Below, in pieces: positions 7,036 through 12,010 of a stretch of 12,072 nucleotides of DNA; the stretch's first letter is position 1, and every line of letters begins with the position of its first letter. Under the pieces are notes generated by a model. The model was not told the DNA's origin. It was given only the letters and a program-made list of their open reading frames with translations, and ran no database searches. The DNA comes from Patescibacteria group bacterium (GTDB taxonomy: Bacteria; Patescibacteriota; JACMRA01): the NCBI GenBank assembly GCA_029935375.1, contig JAOZKL010000020.1:1130-13201 (forward strand), in the 5' to 3' direction. A program made the position numbers and the translations under genes.

Positions 7036-8559
7036 TTACTCCCAAAGAACCCTACTTTCACCAAAACTAGGAATGTATGATGATATATTGTCGTTGTTAA
7101 AAGCTTTTTTAAGAACACGACCAAAAGACTGTGAAGAAGACTCCTGACCATGAACTAGTATAATTTCTAATTTTGATTTGTTAGAAAAAACTGATCTTGG
7201 AAGTAGATTTTCTATCCATTTTTTTAACATGTTTTTATCTGCATGAGCAGAAAGACCCTTGATTGTTTCTACCTTAGCATTTATTTGAACCAGCTCATTA
7301 TCTATTTCTACTACCCTGGAACCTTCTTGTATCTCACGACCTGTAGTGCCAACAGCCTGATATCCAGTGATCAATATTGCATTATTCTTGTTAGGAGCGT
7401 GGAATCGCAAATGTTTGAGAATACGACCGCCTGTCATCATACCACTACCTGCTATTATTATACAAGAACCTTTCTCATAATTCAATGTTTTGCTTTCTTG
7501 AGAAGACCCTATAATATGCAACCAATCATATGAAAACGGATTTAAATCATTGTTAACCTTATCACGCATTTCCTTGTCATATAAATTAGGATAATCTTGA
7601 AAACTGACTGTAACCTTAGAGGCCATCGGAGAATCCAAATATATTCTAGTTTTTGGAATCTTACCCTGTCTCATCAACTCTACAATATAATATATAACCT
7701 CTTGAGTTCTTTCTAAGGCAAATGTAGGAATTAAGACTTTGCCACGTTTTTTGATAGTGTTTGTAACAACCTCTTGTAATTGACTCTTGGAACTTTCATT
7801 AGAATGTTCGTTGTCGCCATATGTGGTTTCAGTATAGATATGAGTTAACCCATCTTGATTGTGAGATATAAAAGGATCCTCTATGATAGGTTTGTTTATA
7901 TTTCCCATATCACCAGAAAGGGCAATTTTGCGACCCGTTGAAAGCTCAGTAATAATTAAATAAGAAGATCCCAATATATGCCCTGCATCAAAAAACTCAA
8001 TCTCTAGATTAGGATGGATTTTGAACTTTTGTCTATATTTTTTTGTCTGAAAAAGTGTAAGCGCCTTATCCACCTCCTCTTTAGAATATAAACCAACCCT
8101 CCTATCACCTTTTATTAAAAAATTTGTGCTAGCTATTATATCAAATTGACTTAGCTCAGTATCTTCTGAGTGCGTCATGTCGACAGCTGCAACATCATCT
8201 TTGTAAAAACTGCGCCAATTCTTCTTAGAAGAGTTTATCTTGGCTGAGTCCATCATGACTATAGTCGCTAAAGCCATTGTTGCTGGAGTAGAATACACAA
8301 TACCGTCAAAGCCATTTTTAACCAAATATGGCAATCTACCACAATGATCTAGATGGGCATGTGTTAATATCACACAATCCAAATCCTTTGGATCATAAAT
8401 AAGTCCAGAATTAACATCAAAAAGGTTCTTGTCTTCCCCGGTCTGAAACATACCTGCGTCTACAATAAAGTTGAACTTGCCACTGGCATCGCTGTACTGA
8501 AAATGATGCATAGAACCTGTAACTGTCTTATTTGCGCCGCAAAAAGTTGCTGTTAACAT
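7036..8559 (-). CDS. Beta-CASP metallo-beta-lactamase ribonuclease (CPSF/YSH1-like)
   Basis: With the ATG at 8559 the protein has 507 residues and starts MLTATFCGANKTVTGSMHHF, the family's usual first strand. The frame stays open to 8652, but that 31-residue extension has no family counterpart and crosses the promoter region. Zinc ligands are visible: HAHLDH (67-72), DAGHILGS (191-198, His194) and SGDMGN (215-220, Asp217). Beta-CASP features follow: TETTYGD (243-249), LIPTFALERTQEVIYYI (276-292), YLDSPMASKVT (307-317), SGMMTGGRI (372-380), GYQAVGTTGREI (399-410), SAHAD (437-441) and VHGQ (469-472). These define a bacterial RNA-specific nuclease of the COG1236 type (TTHA0252-like). It lacks an RNase J C-terminal domain. 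It is transcribed divergently from the AlkD gene. Confidence 0.93.
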   Translation of the reverse strand: MLTATFCGANKTVTGSMHHFQYSDASGKFNFIVDAGMFQTGEDKNLFDVNSGLIYDPKDLDCVILTHAHLDHCGRLPYLVKNGFDGIVYSTPATMALATIVMMDSAKINSSKKNWRSFYKDDVAAVDMTHSEDTELSQFDIIASTNFLIKGDRRVGLYSKEEVDKALTLFQTKKYRQKFKIHPNLEIEFFDAGHILGSSYLIITELSTGRKIALSGDMGNINKPIIEDPFISHNQDGLTHIYTETTYGDNEHSNESSKSQLQEVVTNTIKKRGKVLIPTFALERTQEVIYYIVELMRQGKIPKTRIYLDSPMASKVTVSFQDYPNLYDKEMRDKVNNDLNPFSYDWLHIIGSSQESKTLNYEKGSCIIIAGSGMMTGGRILKHLRFHAPNKNNAILITGYQAVGTTGREIQEGSRVVEIDNELVQINAKVETIKGLSAHADKNMLKKWIENLLPRSVFSNKSKLEIILVHGQESSSQSFGRVLKKAFNNDNISSYIPSFGESRVLWE

Positions 8560-8568
8560 AATACAACA

Positions 8569-8597
8569 ATCCTGCTTGAAAATATCAATTTTGTCAA
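8569..8597 (-). promoter_or_regulatory. Promoter of the beta-CASP gene (minus arm of divergent pair)
   Basis: TTGACA (8592-8597) is the minus-strand half of a palindrome. At 17 bases spacing the -10 position holds CAGGAT (8569-8574), a weak match. The same AGGA, 10 bases before ATG 8559, could instead act as a Shine-Dalgarno site. Confidence 0.4.
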
Positions 8598-8603
8598 TTG
8601 ACA
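8592..8603. promoter_or_regulatory. 12-base palindrome, back-to-back -35 boxes
   Basis: TGTCAATTGACA is a perfect inverted repeat. Each half, read outward, is a consensus TTGACA: minus for the beta-CASP gene, plus for the AlkD gene. It could serve only as two -35 elements or also as an operator for a dimeric protein. Confidence 0.7.
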
Positions 8604-8626
8604 GTTTTGCCAAACTAACTAATATA
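8598..8626 (+). promoter_or_regulatory. Promoter of the AlkD-like gene (plus arm of divergent pair)
   Basis: TTGACA (8598-8603), a 17-base spacer, then AATATA (8621-8626). Transcription would start near 8633, giving a leader of about 5 nt before ATG 8638, so the mRNA is close to leaderless. No Shine-Dalgarno is present. Confidence 0.55.
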
Positions 8627-8637
8627 TCATTGTAATA

Positions 8638-9363
8638 ATGGCTAAAGCGCAAGAAATAAAAAAGGAACTGGAATCACTTCATGACCCAATACAAGCAGAG
8701 ATACTACAAAGGTTTTTCAAGACTGGGAAAGGAGAATATGGAGAAGGGGATATCTTTCTGGGAATTAAAGTACCTATCCAGAGGAAAGTAGCAAAAAAAC
8801 ACTGGAAAGATACAACATTAAAAGATGTTAGCGAGTTATTAAACAGCCAAATACATGAATTCAGATTTACGGCATTAATTATACTTGTTAATAAATTCGA
8901 AAAAGGAGACCATTCTCTCAGAGAAAATATATACAATTTTTATCTAAAAAATACAAAAAAGGTGAATAACTGGGACCTAGTAGATACAACTTGCCAAAAA
9001 ATCATAGGACAACATATACTAAATAATCCAGATAAAATAAGTATTCTATATAAACTTGCACAATCAAAAAACCTTTGGGAAAGAAGAATAAGTATAATAT
9101 CAACATTTACACTAATACGAAATGAAGAATATGAAAATGCATTAGAAATAGCCAAGTTATTATTATATGACGAACATGATCTTATCCAAAAAGCTGTTGG
9201 ATGGATGTTACGAGAAATTGGAAATAGGAACAAAGAAACAGAAGAGCAATTTTTACTGAAACACTACAAAACAATGCCAAGAACAACATTGAGGTATGCT
9301 ATAGAAAAGTTTTTTAGAGATGAGAGGGATTTTTATCTTGGAAAGAAAACAGACTTGCAGTAA
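8638..9363 (+). CDS. AlkD-like DNA alkylation repair glycosylase
   Basis: This 241-residue, all-helical HEAT-like repeat protein is of the AlkC/AlkD family, which excises alkylated bases such as 7-methylguanine and 3-methyladenine. The landmarks of B. cereus AlkD (Trp109, Asp113, Arg148, Trp187) can be matched: VNNWDLVDTTCQKI (109-122) gives Trp112 and the catalytic Asp116; LWERRISII (146-154) gives Arg149/Arg150; AVGWMLREIGN (186-196) gives Trp189. The N-terminal QAEILQRFFKTGKGEYGEGD (19-38) and KVPIQRKVAKKHW (44-56) are also typical. It is one of the few plus-strand genes, and is divergent from the beta-CASP RNase. A small ORF and a terminator follow downstream. Confidence 0.92.
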   Translation: MAKAQEIKKELESLHDPIQAEILQRFFKTGKGEYGEGDIFLGIKVPIQRKVAKKHWKDTTLKDVSELLNSQIHEFRFTALIILVNKFEKGDHSLRENIYNFYLKNTKKVNNWDLVDTTCQKIIGQHILNNPDKISILYKLAQSKNLWERRISIISTFTLIRNEEYENALEIAKLLLYDEHDLIQKAVGWMLREIGNRNKETEEQFLLKHYKTMPRTTLRYAIEKFFRDERDFYLGKKTDLQ

Positions 9364-9431
9364 TACAAAAATAGTGCTATACATCAAATTGCTAGTTACA
9401 TTTAGTATATTTTATTTCTTTTATTAGGAAA

Positions 9432-9596
9432 ATGGAAAAACATATCCCTTACACAACAACAAGAGTAAAAGCAGATGTATCGAACAATACAATCCCACAC
9501 AATATTGCAGAGTTTATGATAAACAATGCACTGTCTACAAAGGATTGTAAAAGTGCTATATTTGATAACCTCCAAGAGAATGATCTTGTTCTCTGA
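9432..9596 (+). CDS. Small hypothetical protein, 54 aa
   Basis: An ATG at 9432 opens a 54-residue frame beginning MEKHIPYTTTRVKADV and ending NLQENDLVL. It stops at TGA (9594-9596), unlike the TAA/TAG of all recognised genes here. AGGA lies 2 bases before the ATG, too close to be a good ribosome-binding site. It is on the same strand as the AlkD gene, 68 bases downstream, and ahead of a strong terminator, so it is probably transcribed. The frame continues past two UGA codons (after LVL, and after MSNP) into a Lys/Arg-rich stretch (KRRKKY) and a third UGA before TAA inside the terminator. I recognise no family. It may be a real small protein, a decayed gene, or chance. Confidence 0.35.
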   Translation: MEKHIPYTTTRVKADVSNNTIPHNIAEFMINNALSTKDCKSAIFDNLQENDLVL

Positions 9597-9670
9597 ATGT
9601 CAAACCCTTGATTTAAACAAAGCAAAGAACACAAGGAAGAGGCAAAGAAAAGACGAAAAAAGTATTGAAG

Positions 9671-9697
9671 CCACCAAAATTAATTGGTGGTTTTTTT
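9671..9697 (+). terminator. Terminator of the AlkD transcription unit
   Basis: CCACCAA (9671-9677), a six-base loop, TTGGTGG (9684-9690), then seven T. The opposite-strand O-methyltransferase ends inside this hairpin: its stop codon is in the loop, and its last codons are read from the right arm and the T-tract. Confidence 0.88.
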
Positions 9698-10249
9698 GTA
9701 TATTGTAAATTCAAGCCCCTGGTCGATATCTAGCAACACACTATCATTCTCTTTACGAACCAGATCCAAATAATCACCCACAAACTCAGAGTGTGAAATA
9801 ACATTATCAGCTATAATTACAGCCCCATCTGACAAAAATGGCTTCATTTTATTATAAAATTTTATATAATCTCGCTTTGATGCATCTATAAACATCATAT
9901 CAACTACCAAGCTTTCATCAAATTGCTCAAAACATTCAGGGGCGTGTGCAAAAATAAGTTCAATATTTTCTAACTTTGATAATCCAAAGGAGTCTTTGGC
10001 CAAAGGAAGTCGTTTTTTTGAGCTCTCAATTGTAATCAACCTGCCACCATATTGATCAGCTGTTCCGGCTAACCACAATCCCGAAAAGCCAGTTGATGTT
10101 CCAATTTCCAGTATAACCATTGGTTTGTGAATAGTAACTAATTGAGACAAAAATTTGCCTGTATCCCATTCTATATTCCAATATTCATTACCGCCTTGTT
10201 GTTTCAATTTTTCTAATTTTTCTAATATATTCAAAACTAGTTGGTTCAT
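9680..10249 (-). CDS. SAM-dependent O-methyltransferase, family 3 (COMT-like)
   Basis: With ATG 10249 the protein has 189 residues. The frame could also open at TTG 10255, but the promoter places the transcript start at about the ATG. The Rossmann fold shows the SAM loop LEIGTSTGFSG (47-57), acidic IESS at the end of strand 2 (75-78), FIDASKRDY (120-128) and IIADN (145-149). The Asp and Asn/Asp of the last two blocks hold the divalent metal in catechol O-methyltransferase relatives. Substrates of bacterial members vary (catechol-like, tRNA, natural products) and cannot be read from sequence. It is monocistronic, with a terminator-promoter junction just upstream and a convergent terminator overlapping its 3' end. 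Confidence 0.9.
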   Translation of the reverse strand: MNQLVLNILEKLEKLKQQGGNEYWNIEWDTGKFLSQLVTIHKPMVILEIGTSTGFSGLWLAGTADQYGGRLITIESSKKRLPLAKDSFGLSKLENIELIFAHAPECFEQFDESLVVDMMFIDASKRDYIKFYNKMKPFLSDGAVIIADNVISHSEFVGDYLDLVRKENDSVLLDIDQGLEFTIYKKTTN

Positions 10250-10256
10250 AATCAAA

Positions 10257-10285
10257 AATCTTATTTATTTTTTGCAAATTGTCAA
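10257..10285 (-). promoter_or_regulatory. O-methyltransferase promoter predicting a leaderless mRNA
   Basis: TTGACA (10280-10285), a 17-base spacer and AAGATT (10257-10262, 3 of 6 matches). The start of transcription falls at 10249-10250, that is at the ATG itself. The -35 box shares two bases with the T-tract of the preceding terminator. Confidence 0.5.
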
Positions 10286-10312
10286 AAAAAACCAGGCTAG
10301 TAAGAGCCTGGT
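10284..10312 (-). terminator. Terminator of the small ORF at 10452-10622
   Basis: On the minus strand an eight-base-pair stem, ACCAGGCT/AGCCTGGT (10291-10312) with a six-base loop, is followed by seven more T (10284-10290). Between it and the upstream stop codon lie about 140 bases with no other recognised feature. Confidence 0.88.
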
Positions 10313-10451
10313 AGTTATATTATATCTTATTAATCTTATTTATAAATCATTGTCTTTTATCAGAATTTGAAACAATATCAACTTTAAGAAATAAATTCAT
10401 AGAATCTATAAGAGTATTTACCTTCAATTTCAAACTTACTAATAATTCAAA

Positions 10452-10622
10452 TCAAGCATCATCTTCATCAAGACTAGTTTGCCTGATCTGATGCCTAACT
10501 GCGATTAATTCACTCCTCAATTCCTTTAAAGAGGATTTATGACTTGGAATACTTTCTAAAAAATCAATAATTATAGGTTTTTTCATCATGAGAAGAAGAG
10601 ATAAGATATAAAAAAACACCAT
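10452..10622 (-). CDS. Small hypothetical protein, about 56 aa (or 44 aa)
   Basis: A strong promoter and a strong terminator bracket this frame, so it is very likely transcribed. The frame is open from 10700, but that start lies upstream of the promoter. The first ATG in the predicted transcript is 10622 (56 residues, MVFFYILSLLLMMKKPIIID at the start, so a short hydrophobic N-terminus). ATG 10586 would give a soluble 44-residue protein. The C-terminal part is a charged predicted helix, SSLKELRSELIAVRHQIRQT, ending SLDEDDA. It stops with TGA; the same frame then runs 34 further sense codons to another UGA. No Shine-Dalgarno and no recognised family. The long 3' region (about 140 bases) before the terminator is unexplained. 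Confidence 0.5.
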   Translation of the reverse strand: MVFFYILSLLLMMKKPIIIDFLESIPSHKSSLKELRSELIAVRHQIRQTSLDEDDA

Positions 10623-10641
10623 AAGAAGTGTTAAGGTTCTT

Positions 10642-10670
10642 AATATAACACTATAATACAATGTTGTCAA
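10642..10670 (-). promoter_or_regulatory. Strong promoter of the small ORF at 10452-10622
   Basis: TTGACA (10665-10670), a 17-base spacer and TATATT (10642-10647) preceded by TGT, an extended -10. Transcription would start near 10635, 13 nt before ATG 10622. Confidence 0.7.
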
Positions 10671-10692
10671 TATTATATAATAAAAAAAAGAC

Positions 10693-10721
10693 TTGCACAA
10701 ATTAAAAATATAATATATAAT
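10693..10721 (+). promoter_or_regulatory. Promoter of the candidate ncRNA
   Basis: TTGCAC (10693-10698), a 17-base spacer and a perfect TATAAT (10716-10721). The -35 is a partial match. The predicted start at about 10728 is immediately before the first hairpin. Confidence 0.45.
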
Positions 10722-10775
10722 TTATATCGCTGGTGCATACCAGACACTTTTTACAATTGTTCTGCTAACCTCAGA

Positions 10776-10831
10776 TTCAAAAACAAAAAAAATTATTGTA
10801 CAAAATATACAATACATTTCAAAAACAAAAA
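10776..10831 (+). repeat. Direct repeat of TTCAAAAACAAAAA inside the candidate ncRNA
   Basis: The 14-base sequence occurs at 10776-10789 and 10818-10831, on either side of the apical ATTGTA/TACAAT hairpin. It would be single-stranded and A-rich in the RNA. A second 14-base direct repeat, TACAAAATATACAA, is at 10799-10812 and 10955-10968. Low complexity makes chance possible. Confidence 0.6.
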
Positions 10832-10893
10832 TAGAGGGAAAGCTGTAATAATGAACGGTATTAGTAGGACAGATTGATCTGAATATACCAAAC

Positions 10894-10953
10894 AAGGAGG
10901 AAATTTCGACCCATATTTAAAAATTTTTGGGGCTCGAAGCCTCCTTTTCTCTT
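10894..10953 (+). terminator. Terminal stem-loop of the candidate ncRNA
   Basis: AAGGAGG (10894-10900) pairs with CCTCCTT (10940-10946). Inside, TTCGA/TCGAA (10905-10909, 10934-10938) and CCC/GGG extend the stem around an AT-rich loop. It ends in TTTTCTCTT. As an intrinsic terminator the T-tract is short. Confidence 0.45.
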
Positions 10954-10966
10954 ATACAAAATATAC

Positions 10967-10996
10967 AAAAAAAATAGAAGGTTATATACCTTCTAT
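10967..10996 (-). terminator. Terminator of tRNA-Thr
   Basis: A nine-base-pair stem, ATAGAAGGT/ACCTTCTAT (10974-10996), with a five-base loop is followed on the minus strand by seven or eight T (10967-10974). It begins 15 bases after the tRNA 3' end. Confidence 0.85.
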
Positions 10997-11010
10997 AAAA
11001 TTTTATTAAA

Positions 11011-11085
11011 TGGAGCCAGGTATCGGACTTGAACCGATGACCGACGGTTTACAAAACCGTTGCTCTACCACTGAGCTAACCTGGC
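11011..11085 (-). tRNA. tRNA-Thr (anticodon UGU), CCA encoded
   Basis: The minus strand folds into a full cloverleaf of 75 nt. The acceptor stem is GCCAGGT/ACCTGGC; the D-arm is GCTC-AGTGGTA-GAGC; the anticodon arm is ACGGT-TTTGTAA-ACCGT with anticodon TGT; the variable loop is short; the T-arm is ATCGG-TTCAAGT-CCGAT. Discriminator T is followed by an encoded CCA (11011-11013). It reads ACA codons for threonine. Confidence 0.96.
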
Positions 11086-11113
11086 AAAAAAGCCTGACGA
11101 AAGACTATAAAAA

Positions 11114-11142
11114 TATAAACCTACTTTTTATAAAATTGTCAA
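11114..11142 (-). promoter_or_regulatory. Promoter of tRNA-Thr
   Basis: TTGACA (11137-11142), a 17-base spacer and TTTATA (11114-11119). A 5' leader of about 20 nt would be removed by RNase P. The remaining bases to 11256 hold no recognised feature apart from a weak ACAGG/CCTGT hairpin (11159-11176) without a T-tract. Confidence 0.65.
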
Positions 11143-11256
11143 GGGCGAGTTTTTGAATACAGGACAAATACCCTGTTAAAGAGCACAAACAAGCGATTGT
11201 AAATACTTCTAAAAAGACCTATTTAAAATCAGATTAAATATACAAGGACTGTTAAA

Positions 11257-11457
11257 TTACACCCCGTATGAAGATCCACCGTATCCTGAAGGAAGGTACT
11301 CTTTAACTGTTTTTGTATTTGTTTTAGTCTCTGTGATAGTCTTTACCTTTGAAAAGGCAAATAAGCCACCGAAGCTTAAAACAGCGAGAATTCCACCAAA
11401 TCCTTTTAGGAAATCACGTCTAGAAACTTGTTTATCCATTACATTTTTCTTAGCCAT
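11257..11457 (-). CDS. Mini-protein with Tat signal and C-terminal SGYGGSSYG motif
   Basis: This 66-residue protein has a twin-arginine signal, SRRDFLK (12-18), followed by a hydrophobic stretch (GFGGILAVLSFGGLFAFS, 19-36), so it should be sent to the Tat translocon. After it come only about 30 residues: a Lys/Thr-rich linker (KVKTITETKTNTKTVKEYLP) and the end SGYGGSSYGV. There is no Cys or other obvious cofactor ligand, and no clear AxA cleavage site (AFS before Lys37 is weak), so it may stay anchored. The protein encoded upstream (11632-11928) shares the Tat motif and the C-terminal pattern. Its promoter is TTGCAG-17-TATACT. The leader is about 50-55 nt, A-rich and without Shine-Dalgarno. 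Function unknown. Confidence 0.8.
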   Translation of the reverse strand: MAKKNVMDKQVSRRDFLKGFGGILAVLSFGGLFAFSKVKTITETKTNTKTVKEYLPSGYGGSSYGV

Positions 11458-11516
11458 ATGTATTTTTGTTTTTTGTTTGTGTTTATATTTTTTTGTTTTT
11501 AATAAACGACAAATTA

Positions 11517-11545
11517 AGTATACTTTATATTATTTATTTCTGCAA
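11517..11545 (-). promoter_or_regulatory. Promoter of the 66-aa Tat mini-protein
   Basis: TTGCAG (11540-11545), a 17-base spacer and TATACT (11517-11522). The transcript would begin near 11510 with a long leader built almost only of A, with some C and T. Confidence 0.6.
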
Positions 11546-11558
11546 GCATTTTTTATGC

Positions 11559-11584
11559 AAAAAGAAAATGTAGCCAAAGCTACA
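11559..11584 (-). terminator. Terminator of the 98-aa Tat mini-protein gene
   Basis: TGTAGC-TTTG-GCTACA on the minus strand (11569-11584) is followed by TTTTCTTTTT (11559-11568). It separates the two Tat mini-protein genes into independent transcription units. Confidence 0.8.
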
Positions 11585-11631
11585 CTATTAATAGTAAAAT
11601 ATATTTAACAAAAAACTAAACTGATTAACAT

Positions 11632-11928
11632 CTATCTACCATAACTACCAGGTCCATACCCACTTACAGCTTTTGCAACCTTAGAAAAGCCGCTTTCTTT
11701 TGCATTTTTGTTTTTTTCAATCTGGCTTTTTGCAAACAATGTAAAGCCTCCTAAGCTTGTAATGGCCAAAAACATTCCTGAGATTTTTAAAAAGGATCTT
11801 CTTGTTACACCATTGGTATCAGATGAGCCCTCTTTATTATCATCAGAAAGGTTTTTTTCAGTAATTTTATCATTATTACCACTTAATACAAATTGCCTAT
11901 CTGGATACACTTCAATATTTGTTGCCAT
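11632..11928 (-). CDS. Mini-protein with Tat signal and C-terminal SGYGPGSYG motif
   Basis: A protein of 98 residues. A 41-residue hydrophilic, Asp/Asn/Ser-rich n-region precedes the Tat motif TRRSFLK (42-48), which is unusually long for a Tat signal. A hydrophobic core (GMFLAITSLGGFTLFA, 51-66), a short Lys-rich linker, and the end SGYGPGSYGR (89-98) follow. Compared with the 66-residue neighbour, the order Tat motif, hydrophobic core with L/FGG, Lys-rich linker and SGYG-x-x-SYG is the same, so they are probably paralogues. No catalytic or metal-binding residues are visible. It ends with TAG ahead of its own terminator. No Shine-Dalgarno is present before the ATG. Tat substrate, membrane-anchored peptide and precursor of a modified peptide are all open. 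Confidence 0.78.
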   Translation of the reverse strand: MATNIEVYPDRQFVLSGNNDKITEKNLSDDNKEGSSDTNGVTRRSFLKISGMFLAITSLGGFTLFAKSQIEKNKNAKESGFSKVAKAVSGYGPGSYGR

Positions 11929-11958
11929 ATATAATACTTGTTTTTATTAATACTTGCT

Positions 11959-11964
11959 AGTATA
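11959..11964 (-). promoter_or_regulatory. Possible -10 element of the 98-aa Tat mini-protein gene
   Basis: TATACT, identical to the -10 of the related 66-aa gene, lies 30 bases before the ATG. No good -35 is found at 16-18 bases, so this is tentative. Confidence 0.3.
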
Positions 11965-12010
11965 TAACTATACTTTTAAACTAAAAGAAAAAAAAGTTTT
12001 TGGCAAGGGT

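Larger units (their letters stand above)
10728..10953 (+). ncRNA. Candidate structured non-coding RNA, about 225 nt, unknown class
   Basis: This stretch has no convincing protein gene but has promoter, ordered stems and a terminator-like end on the plus strand. Stems visible: CTGGT-GCAT-ACCAG (10730-10743); TTACA (10751-10755) with TGTAA (10844-10848), continued inward by GCT/AGC (10764-10766, 10841-10843) and CCTC/GAGG (10769-10772, 10834-10837); an apical ATTGTA/TACAAT hairpin (10795-10813) flanked on both sides by the same 14-base A-rich sequence; GGTA/TACC (10857-10860, 10886-10889) enclosing CAGA-TTGA-TCTG (10870-10881); and the terminal stem AAGGAGG/CCTCCTT (10894-10900, 10940-10946). 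I looked for RNase P, tmRNA and SRP RNA signatures and found none. A riboswitch is unlikely because no plus-strand gene follows. The pairing is by eye only; no covariation or energy evidence. Confidence 0.4.

Noticed and set aside
6879..7151. Hydrophobic 90-codon minus-strand open frame
   Set aside because: It overlaps the 3' end of the beta-CASP gene in another frame and contains the weak terminator and the greA promoter. It has no gene-like features of its own.
8560..8652. Upstream extension of the beta-CASP gene (31 extra residues)
   Set aside because: The extension has no family counterpart, overlaps the divergent promoter palindrome and reaches into the AlkD coding start. ATG 8559 gives the canonical N-terminus.
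8679..9233. Minus-strand open frames opposite the AlkD-like gene
   Set aside because: They lie wholly antisense to a well-supported gene and have random composition.
9526..9708. 60-codon plus-strand frame MHCLQ...
   Set aside because: It is in a different frame from the 54-aa ORF, runs through the terminator hairpin, and has low-complexity composition.
10623..10700. Longer start for the small ORF (82 residues)
   Set aside because: It would begin upstream of a strong extended -10 promoter, so the first 26 codons would not be in the transcript.
10728..10953. RNase P RNA, tmRNA or SRP RNA
   Set aside because: GAGGGAAAGC resembles the RNase P core GAGGAAAGUC only superficially. No tRNA-like ends, tag frame or GGAA SRP tetraloop helix could be found.
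10644..11009. Long plus-strand frame through the ncRNA region with a single UGA
   Set aside because: There is no start codon for its first 69 codons, it covers two promoters, and its Cys/Asn/Lys-rich composition looks like translated A-rich non-coding DNA. It is mentioned only under the UGA observation.
11011..11256. Mobile element integrated at tRNA-Thr
   Set aside because: There is no integrase, no direct repeat of the tRNA 3' end, and no change in composition next to the tRNA.
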